Assembly: GCF_001907695.1 (NCBI RefSeq)
Contig: NZ_KV880637.1
Coordinates: 1,488,001-1,552,000, forward strand
Direction: 5' to 3'
DNA: 64,000 bases
DNA from: Thalassospira sp. TSL5-1
GTDB taxonomy: Bacteria > Pseudomonadota > Alphaproteobacteria > Rhodospirillales > Thalassospiraceae
The number at the start of each line of letters is the position of its first letter. Positions within the stretch are counted from its first letter, which is position 1. The position numbers and the translations under genes are program-made. Below are positions 8,971-18,423 of this stretch, piece by piece. The notes under the pieces are model-generated. The model saw nothing but the letters and a program-made list of their open reading frames with translations, did not search any database and was not told the DNA's origin.

Positions 8971-9637
8971 AGGATTGTCAAGCCGCGTGGGCAGGATCAT
9001 CAGTGGCGGGCTGAATGCCTTTCTTGATGCGGTTGAAGATGCTGCCCCCGAAGCCATCATGGAACAGTCCGTTCGCGAAATCGACGATGCCATCGCCGAG
9101 GTTCGTGATGAACTGGGCAAGGTTATTGCTGCCAAGCATCTGGCAAATAAAAAGCTTTCCGATAAAAATTCCGAACATGAAGACCTGTCGGATAAGATCG
9201 AGATTGCGCTTGGCGAAGGGCGGGATGATCTGGCTGAAACGGCGGTTTCCCATCAGCTTGATATAGAAGCGCAAATTCCGGTTCTGGAACAAAGCATTGC
9301 CGAGGCCGCTGACAGAGAACGCGAACTGGAAGGATATGTTGCCGCCCTTCAGGCGCGTAAGCGCGAAATGAAAGCAGAATTGCAGCGTTTTCGCGAAGCA
9401 CGCGAGGCTACCAGAATAAGTACCTCGGGGCAGGGGGCAGAGGCATCTTTGGGGCAGGGTGTATCGAGGGCAAGCCAGGCGTTTGAACGTGTGATGGAGC
9501 GTCAGGGTGGCGCAGGGGCTGCTGGAGGCATGACAGCACCAAAAACTGCAGCCCAGCTTCAGGAACTTGAAGCGCTGGCCCGTAAAAACCGGGTGAATGA
9601 ACGCCTGGCCGCGATCAAGACCCGCCTGAATAAATAA
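8963..9637 (+). CDS. PspA/IM30 family membrane-remodelling protein
   Basis: A 224-residue, mostly helical protein of the PspA/IM30 (ESCRT-III-like) family. The N-terminal amphipathic helix (about 1-20), the long coiled-coil hairpin (about 25-150) with EQSVREIDDAIAEVRDEL, and a C-terminal helix (about 200-224) are visible; a Gly/Ala/Ser-rich linker at about 150-195 separates them. Members of the family bind stressed inner membranes and form rods or rings. The ATG at 8963 follows AGGAG and overlaps the previous gene. Its neighbours YqiJ-like and YqiK-like suggest a membrane-microdomain maintenance complex instead of the classic pspABC-F response, since no pspB, pspC or pspF is present here. Confidence 0.85.
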   Translation: MSEGLSSRVGRIISGGLNAFLDAVEDAAPEAIMEQSVREIDDAIAEVRDELGKVIAAKHLANKKLSDKNSEHEDLSDKIEIALGEGRDDLAETAVSHQLDIEAQIPVLEQSIAEAADRERELEGYVAALQARKREMKAELQRFREAREATRISTSGQGAEASLGQGVSRASQAFERVMERQGGAGAAGGMTAPKTAAQLQELEALARKNRVNERLAAIKTRLNK

Positions 9638-9648
9638 GTGGTTTGGTG

Positions 9649-10311
9649 ATGTTCCTGTCCTATCTGAACGAAACGTCAAATTTCCCGTTTTCGGTTTCCC
9701 TTGTGATCGTGGCTATTTTGGCGCTGATCGAGGGTATTGGCCTGGTTATTGGGGCCGGGATATTCGGGTTTCTCGATGGCCTGTTGCCTGACATTGATCT
9801 GGATATTGATGTGCCGGATATGACAGCGCCCTCAATTGGCGGCCAGTTTCTGACCTGGCTGCAAATTGGCCGCGTGCCCGTGATTTTTTCACTGATCGTT
9901 TTTCTGGTCGCGTTTGGTCTGATCGGACTGTTCCTGCAGGGAATGGTCACAGCCGTTTTTGGCGCACCTTTGCCAGCCCTTTTGGCCTGCATTCCTGTCC
10001 TGGTTCTTTCCATGCCGGTGTTAAGCGTTGGAAACAGGGTGCTTGCGGCTATTATTCCACGCGATGAAACATCTGCTGTTTCGCATGACAGCCTGATTGG
10101 CAAGCCAGCGGTAATTACCGGCGGCGAGGCACGAAACGATTACCCGGCCCAGGGCAAGGTAAAAGATCAGTACAGGCAAACACATTATATCTTGATCGAA
10201 CCTGACAATGACCAGGATATTTTCCCGCAGGGACAACAGGTGCTGTTGGTGCGCAGGCACAAATCCATTTATTTCGCCATTCCGATTGAATCGGATGGTT
10301 TGATCGATTGA
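9649..10311 (+). CDS. YqiJ-like inner-membrane protein with OB-fold domain
   Basis: A 220-residue protein of the YqiJ (DUF1449) type. Three hydrophobic segments (about 14-42, 76-98 and 102-128) anchor it in the inner membrane, with an acidic loop rich in Asp between the first two. Residues about 140-215 look like the soluble NfeD/OB-fold-type domain that in this family pairs with a flotillin. The ATG at 9649 is chosen; TTG and GTG codons at 9643 and 9646 in the same frame are alternatives and no strong ribosome site is visible. It lies 11 bp after the pspA-like gene and 35 bp before the flotillin gene, in the order known for yqiJ-yqiK pairs. Confidence 0.82.
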   Translation: MFLSYLNETSNFPFSVSLVIVAILALIEGIGLVIGAGIFGFLDGLLPDIDLDIDVPDMTAPSIGGQFLTWLQIGRVPVIFSLIVFLVAFGLIGLFLQGMVTAVFGAPLPALLACIPVLVLSMPVLSVGNRVLAAIIPRDETSAVSHDSLIGKPAVITGGEARNDYPAQGKVKDQYRQTHYILIEPDNDQDIFPQGQQVLLVRRHKSIYFAIPIESDGLID

Positions 10312-10346
10312 AATTTTATCCAATGAAGGCTGCTGGAGTATCCTGA

Positions 10347-12188
10347 ATGTATAACAACAACACGAGCATGTTTGATGGGCTGATCGGTGTTGGCTCAACG
10401 GCGATTATCATCGTTGTCGCACTTTTGACGATCGGGTTCATCCTGATGCGGCTTTATGTGCGCGCGTCAAAAGAAATTTCCTTTGTCCGTACCGGTTTTG
10501 GCGGGCAAAAAATCATTATGAATGGCGGGGCGCTGGTTTTTCCGATCCTGCATGAAACCATTCCCGTTAATATGAATACGCTGCGCCTGGAAGTGCGCCG
10601 CGATGATGATCAGGCGCTGATCACGCGGGACCGGATGCGCGTTGATGTGGTCGCCGAGTTTTATGTACGTGCGCAGCCCACAGAGGATTCTATTGCCGCA
10701 GCCGCCCAGACGCTGGGCAAGCGGACGATGCAGCCTTTGGAATTGAAAGAACTGGTTGAAGGCAAGTTTGTTGATGCCTTGCGTTCTGTTGCGGCCGAAA
10801 TGACGATGGAAGAGCTGCACGAAAAAAGAACCGACTTTGTTCAAAAGGTGCAGCAGGCCGTTACCGAAGATCTTTTGAAAAATGGTTTGGAGCTTGAATC
10901 CGTTTCGTTGACGGGTCTTGACCAGACCGGGATGGAATTTTTCAACCCGAACAATGCGTTCGATGCCGAAGGTTTAACCCGGTTAACCGAGGAAATTGAA
11001 CGTCGCAAGAAAATCCGTAACGATATCGAGCAGGAAACACAGGTTCAGATTAAAACCAAGAACCTGGAAAGTGAAAAACAGCATTTATCACTGCTGCGTG
11101 ACGAAGAATATGCCCGCCTTGAGCAGCAGCGCGAAATTGAAGTTCGCAAGTCCACCCAGTCTGCCGAGATTGCCCGTCACCGGGCCGAACAGGAACAGGC
11201 GGCAAAACAGGCCGAAATCACCTCCGTTCAGAATGTTGAAAAATCCAAAATCACGGCGGATAAAGGCATTGCCGAAGAACGGATCGAAATGGAACGGTTG
11301 ATCCGCGAACGCGAAATTGAAAAGCAAAAGGCAATTGAACTGGCCGAGCAGGGCCGTGCCATTGCCATTGCAGAAAAATCCAAAGAGCAATCCGAAGCCC
11401 AGTCGAATGCGGATGAAGCACGCGCGAAGGCTGTTCAGGCCGAAGAGCGCGTTTCAACGGCCCGTGAAACGGAAATTGCGGAACGTCAAAAAGCCATTGA
11501 ACTGATTGAGGCGGCCAAAGAGGCGGAACGTCAGGCGATCAGCATCAAAGTTGCAGCAGAAGCTGAAAAAATGGCGGCTGCAGACCGGGCGGAAGCCTTG
11601 CGTGAAGAAGCAGAAGGTGACGCCACAGCAGAAAAACTGCGTGCTGAAGCCGCAGAAGTTCGCTATCGCGTGGATGCTGCTGGTACACGTGCGATCAATG
11701 AAGCGCAAAATGTGTTGTCGGCAGAACAGATTGCGATGCAGATCAAGATCAAGTTGATTGAAAACCTGGATCAGATCATTCGCGAAAGCGTCAAGCCGAT
11801 GGAGAATATCGACGGTATCAAAATCATTCAGGTGGATGGTTTGACCGGTGGTTCGTCTGGCGGTGCTGGCGGCAGTGATTCCAGTGGCGGCGGAAGCCTG
11901 GCGGACAATGTTGTGAATAGCGCGTTGCGTTATCGTGCGCAGGCCCCGCTTTTGGATTCCCTGTTAAAAGAAGTTGGTATCAATGGTGCTGATATTAACA
12001 GCATGGCCTCGATTTTGCCGGGGCTGACAGATACCGTATCGCAGTCAAAGTCCGATACTGCATTGGATCCGCAATCTCAAGCCAGCAGGGATGCCAAGGC
12101 CGATACTGAACCGGAAATTGATGCGGCATTGGCATCCAAAGAGATGTCGGGCGATAAGGGCAACAGCCCGCAAGATCCGAAAATCTGA
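10347..12188 (+). CDS. yqiK: Flotillin family protein (YqiK-like)
   Basis: Membrane scaffold of the SPFH/flotillin family, thought to organise fluid microdomains. The 613-residue protein has one N-terminal membrane segment (about 14-33), an SPFH/PHB domain (about 45-230) and a very long coiled coil rich in Glu/Ala/Lys/Arg (about 230-465), followed by a Gly/Ser-rich linker (about 508-522) and a C-terminal variable tail. This matches YqiK-type flotillins in order and length. GGAG lies upstream of the ATG. It is the last gene of the cassette and is followed by a strong hairpin terminator at 12208-12245. Confidence 0.9.
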   Translation: MYNNNTSMFDGLIGVGSTAIIIVVALLTIGFILMRLYVRASKEISFVRTGFGGQKIIMNGGALVFPILHETIPVNMNTLRLEVRRDDDQALITRDRMRVDVVAEFYVRAQPTEDSIAAAAQTLGKRTMQPLELKELVEGKFVDALRSVAAEMTMEELHEKRTDFVQKVQQAVTEDLLKNGLELESVSLTGLDQTGMEFFNPNNAFDAEGLTRLTEEIERRKKIRNDIEQETQVQIKTKNLESEKQHLSLLRDEEYARLEQQREIEVRKSTQSAEIARHRAEQEQAAKQAEITSVQNVEKSKITADKGIAEERIEMERLIREREIEKQKAIELAEQGRAIAIAEKSKEQSEAQSNADEARAKAVQAEERVSTARETEIAERQKAIELIEAAKEAERQAISIKVAAEAEKMAAADRAEALREEAEGDATAEKLRAEAAEVRYRVDAAGTRAINEAQNVLSAEQIAMQIKIKLIENLDQIIRESVKPMENIDGIKIIQVDGLTGGSSGGAGGSDSSGGGSLADNVVNSALRYRAQAPLLDSLLKEVGINGADINSMASILPGLTDTVSQSKSDTALDPQSQASRDAKADTEPEIDAALASKEMSGDKGNSPQDPKI

Positions 12189-12207
12189 TCTATTACGTAT
12201 TTGAACA

Positions 12208-12245
12208 AAAAAGGCCCATCCAGCGTCGTCTGGATGGGCCTTTTT
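12208..12245. terminator. Strong bidirectional rho-independent terminator
   Basis: A 16-bp perfect stem (12208-12223 with 12230-12245), six-base loop, and T-runs on the 3' side of both strands. It separates the plus-strand flotillin gene from the convergent minus-strand plsY gene (stop 12261). Confidence 0.93.
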
Positions 12246-12260
12246 AGATTGCGAGGTGGA

Positions 12261-12908
12261 TTATTCCGCGCTGGGGGCCTCGGCGTTCTTTTTCTTGTCG
12301 CCAATTTTGGGTTCGGTGCCATTTAGCAGGCGGCGGATATTGGCGTGGTGGGCGGCCCAGACAATGACGGCCAGGAACAGCGCCAGCCAGCCAGCCCCGA
12401 CATCATGGGCGATGAAAAACGCAGCCAGCGGGGCCACGGCAAGAGCCATCAGGGCCGAAAGCGACGAGATACGGAAAATCAATGCCATAACCAGCCAGGC
12501 CAGGCAGGCGATGATCCCCATGATCCAGTTGACGGCCAAAAGCGTGCCCAATGTGGTGGCGACACCCTTGCCGCCCTTAAAGCGTAGCCAAAGCGGGAGC
12601 ATATGCCCGACGACCGCTGCCGCGCCGGCAAAAATGCCCTGTTCCGGGCCGTAAATATAGGTAAACAGAACAACTGCTGCTGCCCCCTTGCCGCTATCGC
12701 CAATCAGGGTCAGCAGGGCGAGGAACTTGTTGCCGGTACGCAGCACATTGGTGGCACCAATATTGCCCGATCCAATGGTGCGGATATCGCCAAGGCCCGC
12801 CATGCGGGTTAATACCAGACCAAAGGGAATGGAACCCAGAAGGTACCCGCAGACAACAGCAATCTGCAGGGACATTAATGTTGCCTTGTAGGTGGCATCG
12901 AGTTCCAT
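12261..12908 (-). CDS. plsY: Acyl-phosphate:glycerol-3-phosphate acyltransferase PlsY
   Basis: Inner-membrane enzyme that acylates glycerol 3-phosphate from acyl-phosphate, the first step of phospholipid synthesis. The 215-residue protein has the PlsY motifs GSIPFG (about 25-30), RxxGSGNIGATNVLR (about 43-57) and the GHMLPLWLRFKGGKGVAT segment (about 102-119), with five or more hydrophobic segments and a short charged tail. The start lies 2 bp after the stop of the pyrC-like gene, so they are cotranscribed (pyrB-pyrC-plsY). Normal length, no defects seen. Confidence 0.95.
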   Translation of the reverse strand: MELDATYKATLMSLQIAVVCGYLLGSIPFGLVLTRMAGLGDIRTIGSGNIGATNVLRTGNKFLALLTLIGDSGKGAAAVVLFTYIYGPEQGIFAGAAAVVGHMLPLWLRFKGGKGVATTLGTLLAVNWIMGIIACLAWLVMALIFRISSLSALMALAVAPLAAFFIAHDVGAGWLALFLAVIVWAAHHANIRRLLNGTEPKIGDKKKNAEAPSAE

Positions 12909-12910
12909 GA

Positions 12911-14248
12911 TCAGGACCCTTCAATACAGCTGGGGTGTGTAAAAACTTCGCGTCCGTCGATCAGGGTGCGTAAAACGATGCCCTGGATCAAGCGTCCGTC
13001 AAAAGGCGAGTTTTTCGATTTGGACTGGAACTTGTACGGATCGATCTTTGCCGGGCGGCCAGGGTCGAACACCACAATATCTGCTGCACTGCCCGCTGCC
13101 AGCGTGCCATGATTTTCAAGCTTCATCAGTTTTGCCGGCGCATGGGTGACTTTGCCAATTGCGTCAAGCAACGACATATGCCCGTTATGATAAAGTTCCA
13201 GCGTGATCGGCAGCAGGGTTTCAAGGCCGACACCACCAGCCGCCGCCTGGGCAAAGGGCAGGCGTTTGCTGTCCTGGTCCTGCGGGTTGTGGTCGGACGC
13301 GATGGCGTCAATCGTGCCGTCAGCAAGACCCATGACAATTGCCTGGCGGTCATCCTCGGCACGCAGGGGCGGGGACAGCTTGGCAAATGTGCGATAATCG
13401 CTAACGGCATTTTCATTTAACGCAAAATAAAACGGGGCCGTGTCGCAGGTGATTTTAAGGCCGCGTTTTTTTGCCCTGCGAATGACTTCAACCGATTCAC
13501 CCGTCGAAATATGGGCGAAATGCAAGCGGCCCCCTGTCATTTCGGCCAGGCGAATATCACGTTCGATCTGAATGACTTCTGCCAGTGGCGACACACCGGA
13601 AAGACCCAGCCGGGTGGCAAGTTCGCCACTATTCATATGAGCACCGCGTGAAAGTTCCGGTTCTTCGGGGTGCTGGACGATCATGCCATCGAAAAAGGTG
13701 GCATAGGACAGGGCCTGGCGCAGTAAACGCGCACTGGCAATGGTTTGCACGCCGTCACAAAAGGCAACCGCCCCGGCCTGATGCAGCAAACCCATTTCGG
13801 TGATTTCATGGCCTTCTATGCCCTTGGACACCGCCCCATAGACAAACACCTTGGCAAGGCCGACCTTGCGCGCCCGGCGGGCGACAAATTCCACCCCGGC
13901 CACATCATCAATCACCGGGTCGGTATTGGGCAGGGCGATCATGGTGGTGACACCGCCGACAGAAGCCGATTTGCCTGCGGTTTCGATGGTTTCCTGATGT
14001 TCGAACCCAGGTTCGCGCACCTGAACGCGCATATCAACCAGCCCTGGTGCCAGGCAAAGCCCCTGGCCATCAATAACCCGGCAGTCTGATGGCAGTTTAT
14101 CGCGGGTGACGGAGGGGCCAATGTCGGCAATGATGCCATCCTGCATCAAAAGGCCGCCGGTTTGATCCAGGCCGGTTGCAGGGTCCAGCAGGCGCACATT
14201 GACAAAGGCGGTTTTACCGCTGGCTTTGGCGCGAATGGCAGGCATCAT
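12911..14248 (-). CDS. pyrC: Dihydroorotase homologue lacking metal ligands (PyrC'/PyrX-like)
   Basis: A 445-residue amidohydrolase of the class I dihydroorotase family, directly coupled to pyrB by an ATGA overlap. In active enzymes the first strand ends in a HxH pair; here the segment is [10 protein letters not shown] (72-81), with Arg74 and Gln76 in place of both histidines. The motif around the third histidine (usually PHHL) is PFYF. The later HIST and SDHNP motifs remain. In gamma- and some alphaproteobacteria such inactive PyrC' proteins serve as structural partners of aspartate carbamoyltransferase, and a separate active dihydroorotase is encoded elsewhere. I infer the same here. Routine annotation would call it dihydroorotase; catalytic activity is doubtful. 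Confidence 0.88.
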   Translation of the reverse strand: MMPAIRAKASGKTAFVNVRLLDPATGLDQTGGLLMQDGIIADIGPSVTRDKLPSDCRVIDGQGLCLAPGLVDMRVQVREPGFEHQETIETAGKSASVGGVTTMIALPNTDPVIDDVAGVEFVARRARKVGLAKVFVYGAVSKGIEGHEITEMGLLHQAGAVAFCDGVQTIASARLLRQALSYATFFDGMIVQHPEEPELSRGAHMNSGELATRLGLSGVSPLAEVIQIERDIRLAEMTGGRLHFAHISTGESVEVIRRAKKRGLKITCDTAPFYFALNENAVSDYRTFAKLSPPLRAEDDRQAIVMGLADGTIDAIASDHNPQDQDSKRLPFAQAAAGGVGLETLLPITLELYHNGHMSLLDAIGKVTHAPAKLMKLENHGTLAAGSAADIVVFDPGRPAKIDPYKFQSKSKNSPFDGRLIQGIVLRTLIDGREVFTHPSCIEGS

Positions 14249-15216
14249 GAATGGCCCCCTGCAAGATTTCGGTGGTTTTGAACCAGAATTTCCAGGGCCG
14301 CCATGCGCACGGCAACCCCCATTTCAACCTGTTCGCGGATGACGGAACGTTCCACATCGTCCGCGACCTCGCTGTCAATTTCGACTCCCCGGTTCATCGG
14401 CCCAGGGTGCATGATCAGCGCGTCGGGCTTGGCATTTGCCAGTTTGGCACGATCCAGGCCGTGGAAATGGAAATATTCGCGCACGGACGGGATAAAACTG
14501 CCTTCCATGCGTTCCAGTTGCAGGCGCAACATCATGACGATGTCACAATCCTTCAGGCCTTCTTCCATGTCGTGGAAAATTTCAACGCCCATACGATCAA
14601 TTTTGGACGGGATCAGCGTAGGCGGGGCAATCAGGCGCACCCGCGAACCCATTGTATTAAGCAGCAAAATATTGGAACGTGCGACGCGGGAATGGGCGAT
14701 GTCGCCGCATATTGCCACCGTCAGGCGATGCAGGCGCCCCTTATGGCGGCGAATGGTCAGGGCATCCAGCAGGGCCTGGGTGGGGTGTTCATGGCGGCCA
14801 TCACCGGCATTGAGGACCGCACAATTAACCTTCTCGCTGAGCAATTTGACAGCACCGCTATCGGCATGGCGCACGACAAGGGCGTCGGGGTTCATGGCGT
14901 TAAGTGTCATGGCCGTATCAATCAGGGTTTCCCCCTTTTTGACCGAGCTGGTCCCCACCGTCATATTGATCACATCCGCACCCAGCCGTTTGGCGGCCAG
15001 TTCAAAGGATGTCAGCGTTCGGGTGGAGTTTTCATAAAACAGGTTAACGACCGTGCTGCCAGCGAGGATATTGCTGGTTTTGTCTGCGGTGCGGTTTTTT
15101 TCCGCATAATGCTGGGCACGATCAAGAATGAGGGTGATTTCCCCGGGGGTCAAACCTTCGATCCCCAGAAGATGTGGATGCGGATAGTGATCCGCCTCTG
15201 GTCCCATGACACTCAT
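14245..15216 (-). CDS. pyrB: Aspartate carbamoyltransferase catalytic subunit
   Basis: Joins carbamoyl phosphate and aspartate, the second step of pyrimidine synthesis. The protein carries the carbamoyl-phosphate motif [12 protein letters not shown], the [11 protein letters not shown] motif and HPGPMNRG near the end. No regulatory subunit gene pyrI is present, as expected for the form that pairs with a dihydroorotase-like protein. The ATG at 15216 is chosen (323 residues); an in-frame GTG at 15243 would add nine residues, and AAGGAAC lies between the two, which fits the shorter form with a long spacer. The stop overlaps the next gene (ATGA). Confidence 0.94.
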   Translation of the reverse strand: MSVMGPEADHYPHPHLLGIEGLTPGEITLILDRAQHYAEKNRTADKTSNILAGSTVVNLFYENSTRTLTSFELAAKRLGADVINMTVGTSSVKKGETLIDTAMTLNAMNPDALVVRHADSGAVKLLSEKVNCAVLNAGDGRHEHPTQALLDALTIRRHKGRLHRLTVAICGDIAHSRVARSNILLLNTMGSRVRLIAPPTLIPSKIDRMGVEIFHDMEEGLKDCDIVMMLRLQLERMEGSFIPSVREYFHFHGLDRAKLANAKPDALIMHPGPMNRGVEIDSEVADDVERSVIREQVEMGVAVRMAALEILVQNHRNLAGGHS

Positions 15217-15366
15217 GGCGTTGCACTTGTTCCTTGGCTGCACACTGATTGGAAAATTGCGTGCGGAGCATAGCGAATTGCACCTGTTACGGAAAGGTGA
15301 AATATCAATTTTTAGCCTGTCCGCTTGGTCAGCATTTGAACAGTTAAAATGTTGTGGTGGCTGGAC

Positions 15367-16290
15367 TTACGCCGCATGGAGCAAAATAGCCAAAACCGGC
15401 ATGGTCGCAATGGCAACCAGTGTTTGAACGGTGATGATGCTGGCCATCATTTTGGCGTCGCCCCCCATCAGGCGTGCGAGAACATAGGCACTGGCCGAAC
15501 AGGGCAGGCCGGCGTAAAGCGCAAGGGCCGCCATATCCGATGATGGCATGGCAAACAGAATGGCAAGGCCGATGGCAATGGCCGGGCTAAGAACCAGTTT
15601 ACCAATGGTCGATGCCGCAACCGGGCCGCCAGCGCGCCGGGCGGCCTGCAAGTCGATCCCCGCACCCACGGCAAGCAGGCCGATAGGCAGGGCAGCACGG
15701 CCCAAAACTTCCAGAAACGGCCCTAAAATAGGCGGAAGGCCAAGCCCCGATATGTTGGCAATAACACCAATAACGCAGGCCATTAATAACGGGTTCCGGC
15801 AGACATCGCGCAGGACGGATAAAAGGCCGGTTTGCCGGTTATTATCCCCCCAATAGGAACAGGCCATGACCGAGAGCACATTGACCGTTGGCACGATAAG
15901 CGCAACACATAATGCCGTAACCGTCAGCCCGCGTTCACCCAGCAATGCCGCCGCTACGGCAAGGCCAATATAGGTATTGGGGCGAATGGCGCCCTGAAAG
16001 ATCGATGAAAAGGCCGCATCGGAGACCCGTAAGGCGGGTTTGCTCAGAATGACCAGGGCTGTTTTGATAAAAACGGTGCCCAAAATGACGATTGCAATGC
16101 CGCTGACGGGCAGGCTACCCAAATCGGCCTTGGCCGTATTGGAAAACAGCAGGGCCGGAAAGGTGATAAAATAGGTCAGTTTTTCCGCGCCGGGCCAAAA
16201 GGCATCGGGCAAAAAGCGCGACTGGCGCAGGGTGAAACCCGCCAGTATCAGGCCAAAAGTCGGGATCAGGGCGGAAAGAATGGCGAGCAT
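15367..16290 (-). CDS. AEC family transporter
   Basis: Predicted inner-membrane secondary carrier of the auxin efflux carrier (AEC) family, 307 residues with about ten hydrophobic segments arranged as two five-helix halves. Family members in bacteria move malate, malonate or other small organic anions; the substrate here cannot be told. The central region has the conserved NTYIGLA stretch typical of the crossover in the first half. It is on the same strand as the pyr genes but separated from pyrB by about 150 bp, so it may have its own promoter. Confidence 0.85.
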   Translation of the reverse strand: MLAILSALIPTFGLILAGFTLRQSRFLPDAFWPGAEKLTYFITFPALLFSNTAKADLGSLPVSGIAIVILGTVFIKTALVILSKPALRVSDAAFSSIFQGAIRPNTYIGLAVAAALLGERGLTVTALCVALIVPTVNVLSVMACSYWGDNNRQTGLLSVLRDVCRNPLLMACVIGVIANISGLGLPPILGPFLEVLGRAALPIGLLAVGAGIDLQAARRAGGPVAASTIGKLVLSPAIAIGLAILFAMPSSDMAALALYAGLPCSASAYVLARLMGGDAKMMASIITVQTLVAIATMPVLAILLHAA

Positions 16291-16752
16291 GGTTTCGATC
16301 TATCGCAAAAGGAAGTGTAACTCGATAGGGCAGATCACGAGTTTGTGCAATGTTTTGCAATGTGTCGGAGCGGATGCAAGGCCAATATCGCGCCGCTAAG
16401 TTGCAATGGGCTCATTTTTTCTGTGCCTTTTTTGCTGAAAGCTGCTTATGACTATATTCTTATAAAAGTTCGACCCGTTGACGGGTTTAAGGCGGATGAT
16501 GGTGCAAGGTTACGCAGCTGGTTACAAAGAATGGCAATAAAGGTTTTGATGGCGGATGGTTCGGCTGACCTGCGAATTGGCATTTGTGTGACGGAATGAC
16601 ACAAGAATAAGCGCCACGAGATGCTATCGACCAAATGACCGACACAAAACGGTTAAAAGTCTTTGAAGCCCGGCTGATGGAATGGCCGAAAAGGGATGGG
16701 ATAAACCCCGAATGGTGCCTAAAAAGGGGGAGTCTGTAAGGAGATGACAGAT
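16291..16752. other. Intergenic region with two inverted repeats, no supported gene
   Basis: About 460 bp between the divergent AEC and VOC genes. Two small palindromes are visible: ACCCGT-TG-ACGGGT (16473-16486) and TTGTGT-N9-ACACAA (16584-16604). Short open frames here lack ribosome sites. Promoters for both flanking genes must lie here, but no clear -35/-10 pair could be fixed. Confidence 0.4.
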
Positions 16753-17577
16753 ATGATCAGGGCGATTGATCATCTGGTATTATGTGTTCAGGACCTGGAT
16801 ACCGCCTGTGACCGGTATCGTAAATTGGGTTTCCGGGTGACACCAAAGGCCGTTCATCCGTTTGGTACCGGAAATGCGCTGGTGCAGCTTGACGGGATGT
16901 ATCTGGAATTGCTGGCCGTGCTGGACCCCGAGTTGATCGGCCCGGACGAGCTTGACCAGCCATTTTCCTTTGCTGTTTATAACCGCAATTTTTTACGGTT
17001 GCGCGAAGGCATGTCGATGCTGGCATTGCAATCGCAGGATGCCCGTGCCGACCGCGCCGCCTTTTTGCAGGCGGGTGCTGCCGTGCCCGAGGTGTTTGAT
17101 TTTGCCCGGAAGGGTGAAACACCGGACGGAAAGCAGGTTGATTTGGCGTTCTCGCTGTCTTTTGCCAGCCATCCGTTGTTGCGCCATGGTGTGTGTTTTT
17201 CCTGCCAGCATCATCACCCGGCAGAGAATTTTTATTTTTCGGAATATCAGTCCCACCCCAACAGTGCTGTCGCCATTGACCAGGTTTTTCTAACCCACTG
17301 GGCGGCAGAGGCCGTGGAAGAATTCTTTTCTTCTATGGCTTTGAATGATCTTGTTGATGTGGGGCATCAGGATGAATTATTGGCACGGTATCCGGTTGGC
17401 GACAGTATCTTGCCCGATGATGGTTTTGCCGGTTTCCGGTTGCGGGTGAAGGATATCGAGGCGATCCGCCCGGCGGCCCTGTCTTTGGGGGCGGTGGAAT
17501 GTGGTGATATGCTGGTGGTGCCCCCCACGCACATGTTTGGCGTTATGATGGTGATAACCCAGCAAAAAGCCGCCTGA
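16753..17577 (+). CDS. VOC family (glyoxalase-like) protein
   Basis: A 274-residue protein of the vicinal oxygen chelate superfamily, close in pattern to the Glyoxalase_3-like group (one long N-terminal unit starting AIDHLVLCVQDLD, second unit near residues 160-270). Possible ligands are His in the first strand and Glu in YLELLAVLD. Substrate unknown. The start is taken at the ATG at 16753 because AAGGAG (16738-16743) lies nine bases upstream; an ATG at 16744 abuts the ribosome site and is less likely. The stop codon is inside the arm of a hairpin that terminates the convergent ruvX gene. Confidence 0.8.
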   Translation: MIRAIDHLVLCVQDLDTACDRYRKLGFRVTPKAVHPFGTGNALVQLDGMYLELLAVLDPELIGPDELDQPFSFAVYNRNFLRLREGMSMLALQSQDARADRAAFLQAGAAVPEVFDFARKGETPDGKQVDLAFSLSFASHPLLRHGVCFSCQHHHPAENFYFSEYQSHPNSAVAIDQVFLTHWAAEAVEEFFSSMALNDLVDVGHQDELLARYPVGDSILPDDGFAGFRLRVKDIEAIRPAALSLGAVECGDMLVVPPTHMFGVMMVITQQKAA

Positions 17578-17595
17578 ACGATTGTTCGGCGGCTT
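17567..17595 (-). terminator. Terminator of ruvX, overlapping the VOC gene end
   Basis: Hairpin with arms AAGCCGCC (17567-17574) plus GAAC (17576-17579) and GTTC-GGCGGCTT (17584-17595), a one-base bulge and tetraloop. Read on the minus strand it is followed by a T-run, so it suits ruvX; the 5' arm lies within the last codons of the VOC gene. Confidence 0.75.
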
Positions 17596-17632
17596 GATAT
17601 ATCCAGGTATTTATTTGAAAGACGGGGCAGGG

Positions 17633-18166
17633 TTACTTTTCTTCCCCGTCATCATCGAAATCTTCGTCTTCTTCATCGTCATCGACCACGCCGGGGTCGG
17701 TATGAAGATTAAGATTATCAAGCGCACCTTGCAGGATATAGCCTGCTGCGGCCTTGTCGACCACGTCAGCACGGCGCTTGCGGGTCATGTCGGCTTCGCC
17801 GATCAGGATGCGTTCAACAGCCGAGGTGGACATGCGTTCGTCCCACAGCAAAACCGGCAGGTCGATATGCTTGTCCATTTCATCGACAAAGGCATAAACG
17901 CGGTGGCAGGCCGTGCCAATCGTGCCGTCCAGCTCGCGCGGGAAGCCGATGACGATGCCGCCGACATTTTGCTTTTCAACGATCGAGGCAAGTTCGACGA
18001 TGTCGCGGGTGAACTTTGTGCGCTTGATCAGGCTGTAGGGCGTTGCAATTTGCAGCCCGACATCCGAAAGCGCAACACCAATGGTTTTGGTGCCCAGGTC
18101 CAGGCCCAAAATCCGCGCTGCTGGTGCAAGGTACCGCAGCAATTCCTGAGTATCATTACATATCAT
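17633..18166 (-). CDS. ruvX: Putative pre-16S rRNA nuclease / Holliday junction resolvase-like RuvX (YqgF)
   Basis: RNase H-fold nuclease of the YqgF/RuvX family, implicated in 16S rRNA 5' end maturation. The 177-residue protein shows GLDLGTKTIGVALSD at about 20-34 (first catalytic Asp), GFPRELDG in the middle and DERMST (about 108-113), then DKAAAGYILQ near the end. An unusual acidic tail (DDDEEDEDFDDDGEEK) closes the protein. The start is the ATG at 18166, which has AAGGTCG upstream; a longer frame reaching 18313 has non-homologous N-terminal sequence. Divergent from gatC. Confidence 0.92.
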   Translation of the reverse strand: MICNDTQELLRYLAPAARILGLDLGTKTIGVALSDVGLQIATPYSLIKRTKFTRDIVELASIVEKQNVGGIVIGFPRELDGTIGTACHRVYAFVDEMDKHIDLPVLLWDERMSTSAVERILIGEADMTRKRRADVVDKAAAGYILQGALDNLNLHTDPGVVDDDEEDEDFDDDGEEK

Positions 18167-18423
18167 GGCGACCTTATAGGGCCGGTGCGCAAAAAATGCC
18201 AGCGCAAAGCATGATGAAACAGGCAATTCAGGCATGCTGTTTTTACAGAAGAAGGTGGCGATTTTTGATAAAATTGCCGTTGCGGCCCAAACAGCGTGGA
18301 AAGGAGGGCGCACGGCCCTTGCCGCCGGTCGTTCCGGGTGCTAGGTTCCGCGCTGTATTTTCAGTTTCTGGCGGATGACCATTCGCCGGGTGTTTTGTCA
18401 TTCCTTAAGAGAGACTTTCATCC

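Noticed and set aside
16345-16599. 84-codon plus-strand frame in the AEC-VOC gap
   Set aside because: No ribosome site and no family pattern; a competing minus-strand frame covers the same DNA.
18167-18313. 49-residue N-terminal extension of RuvX
   Set aside because: Not homologous to the family, and ATG at 18166 has a proper ribosome site.
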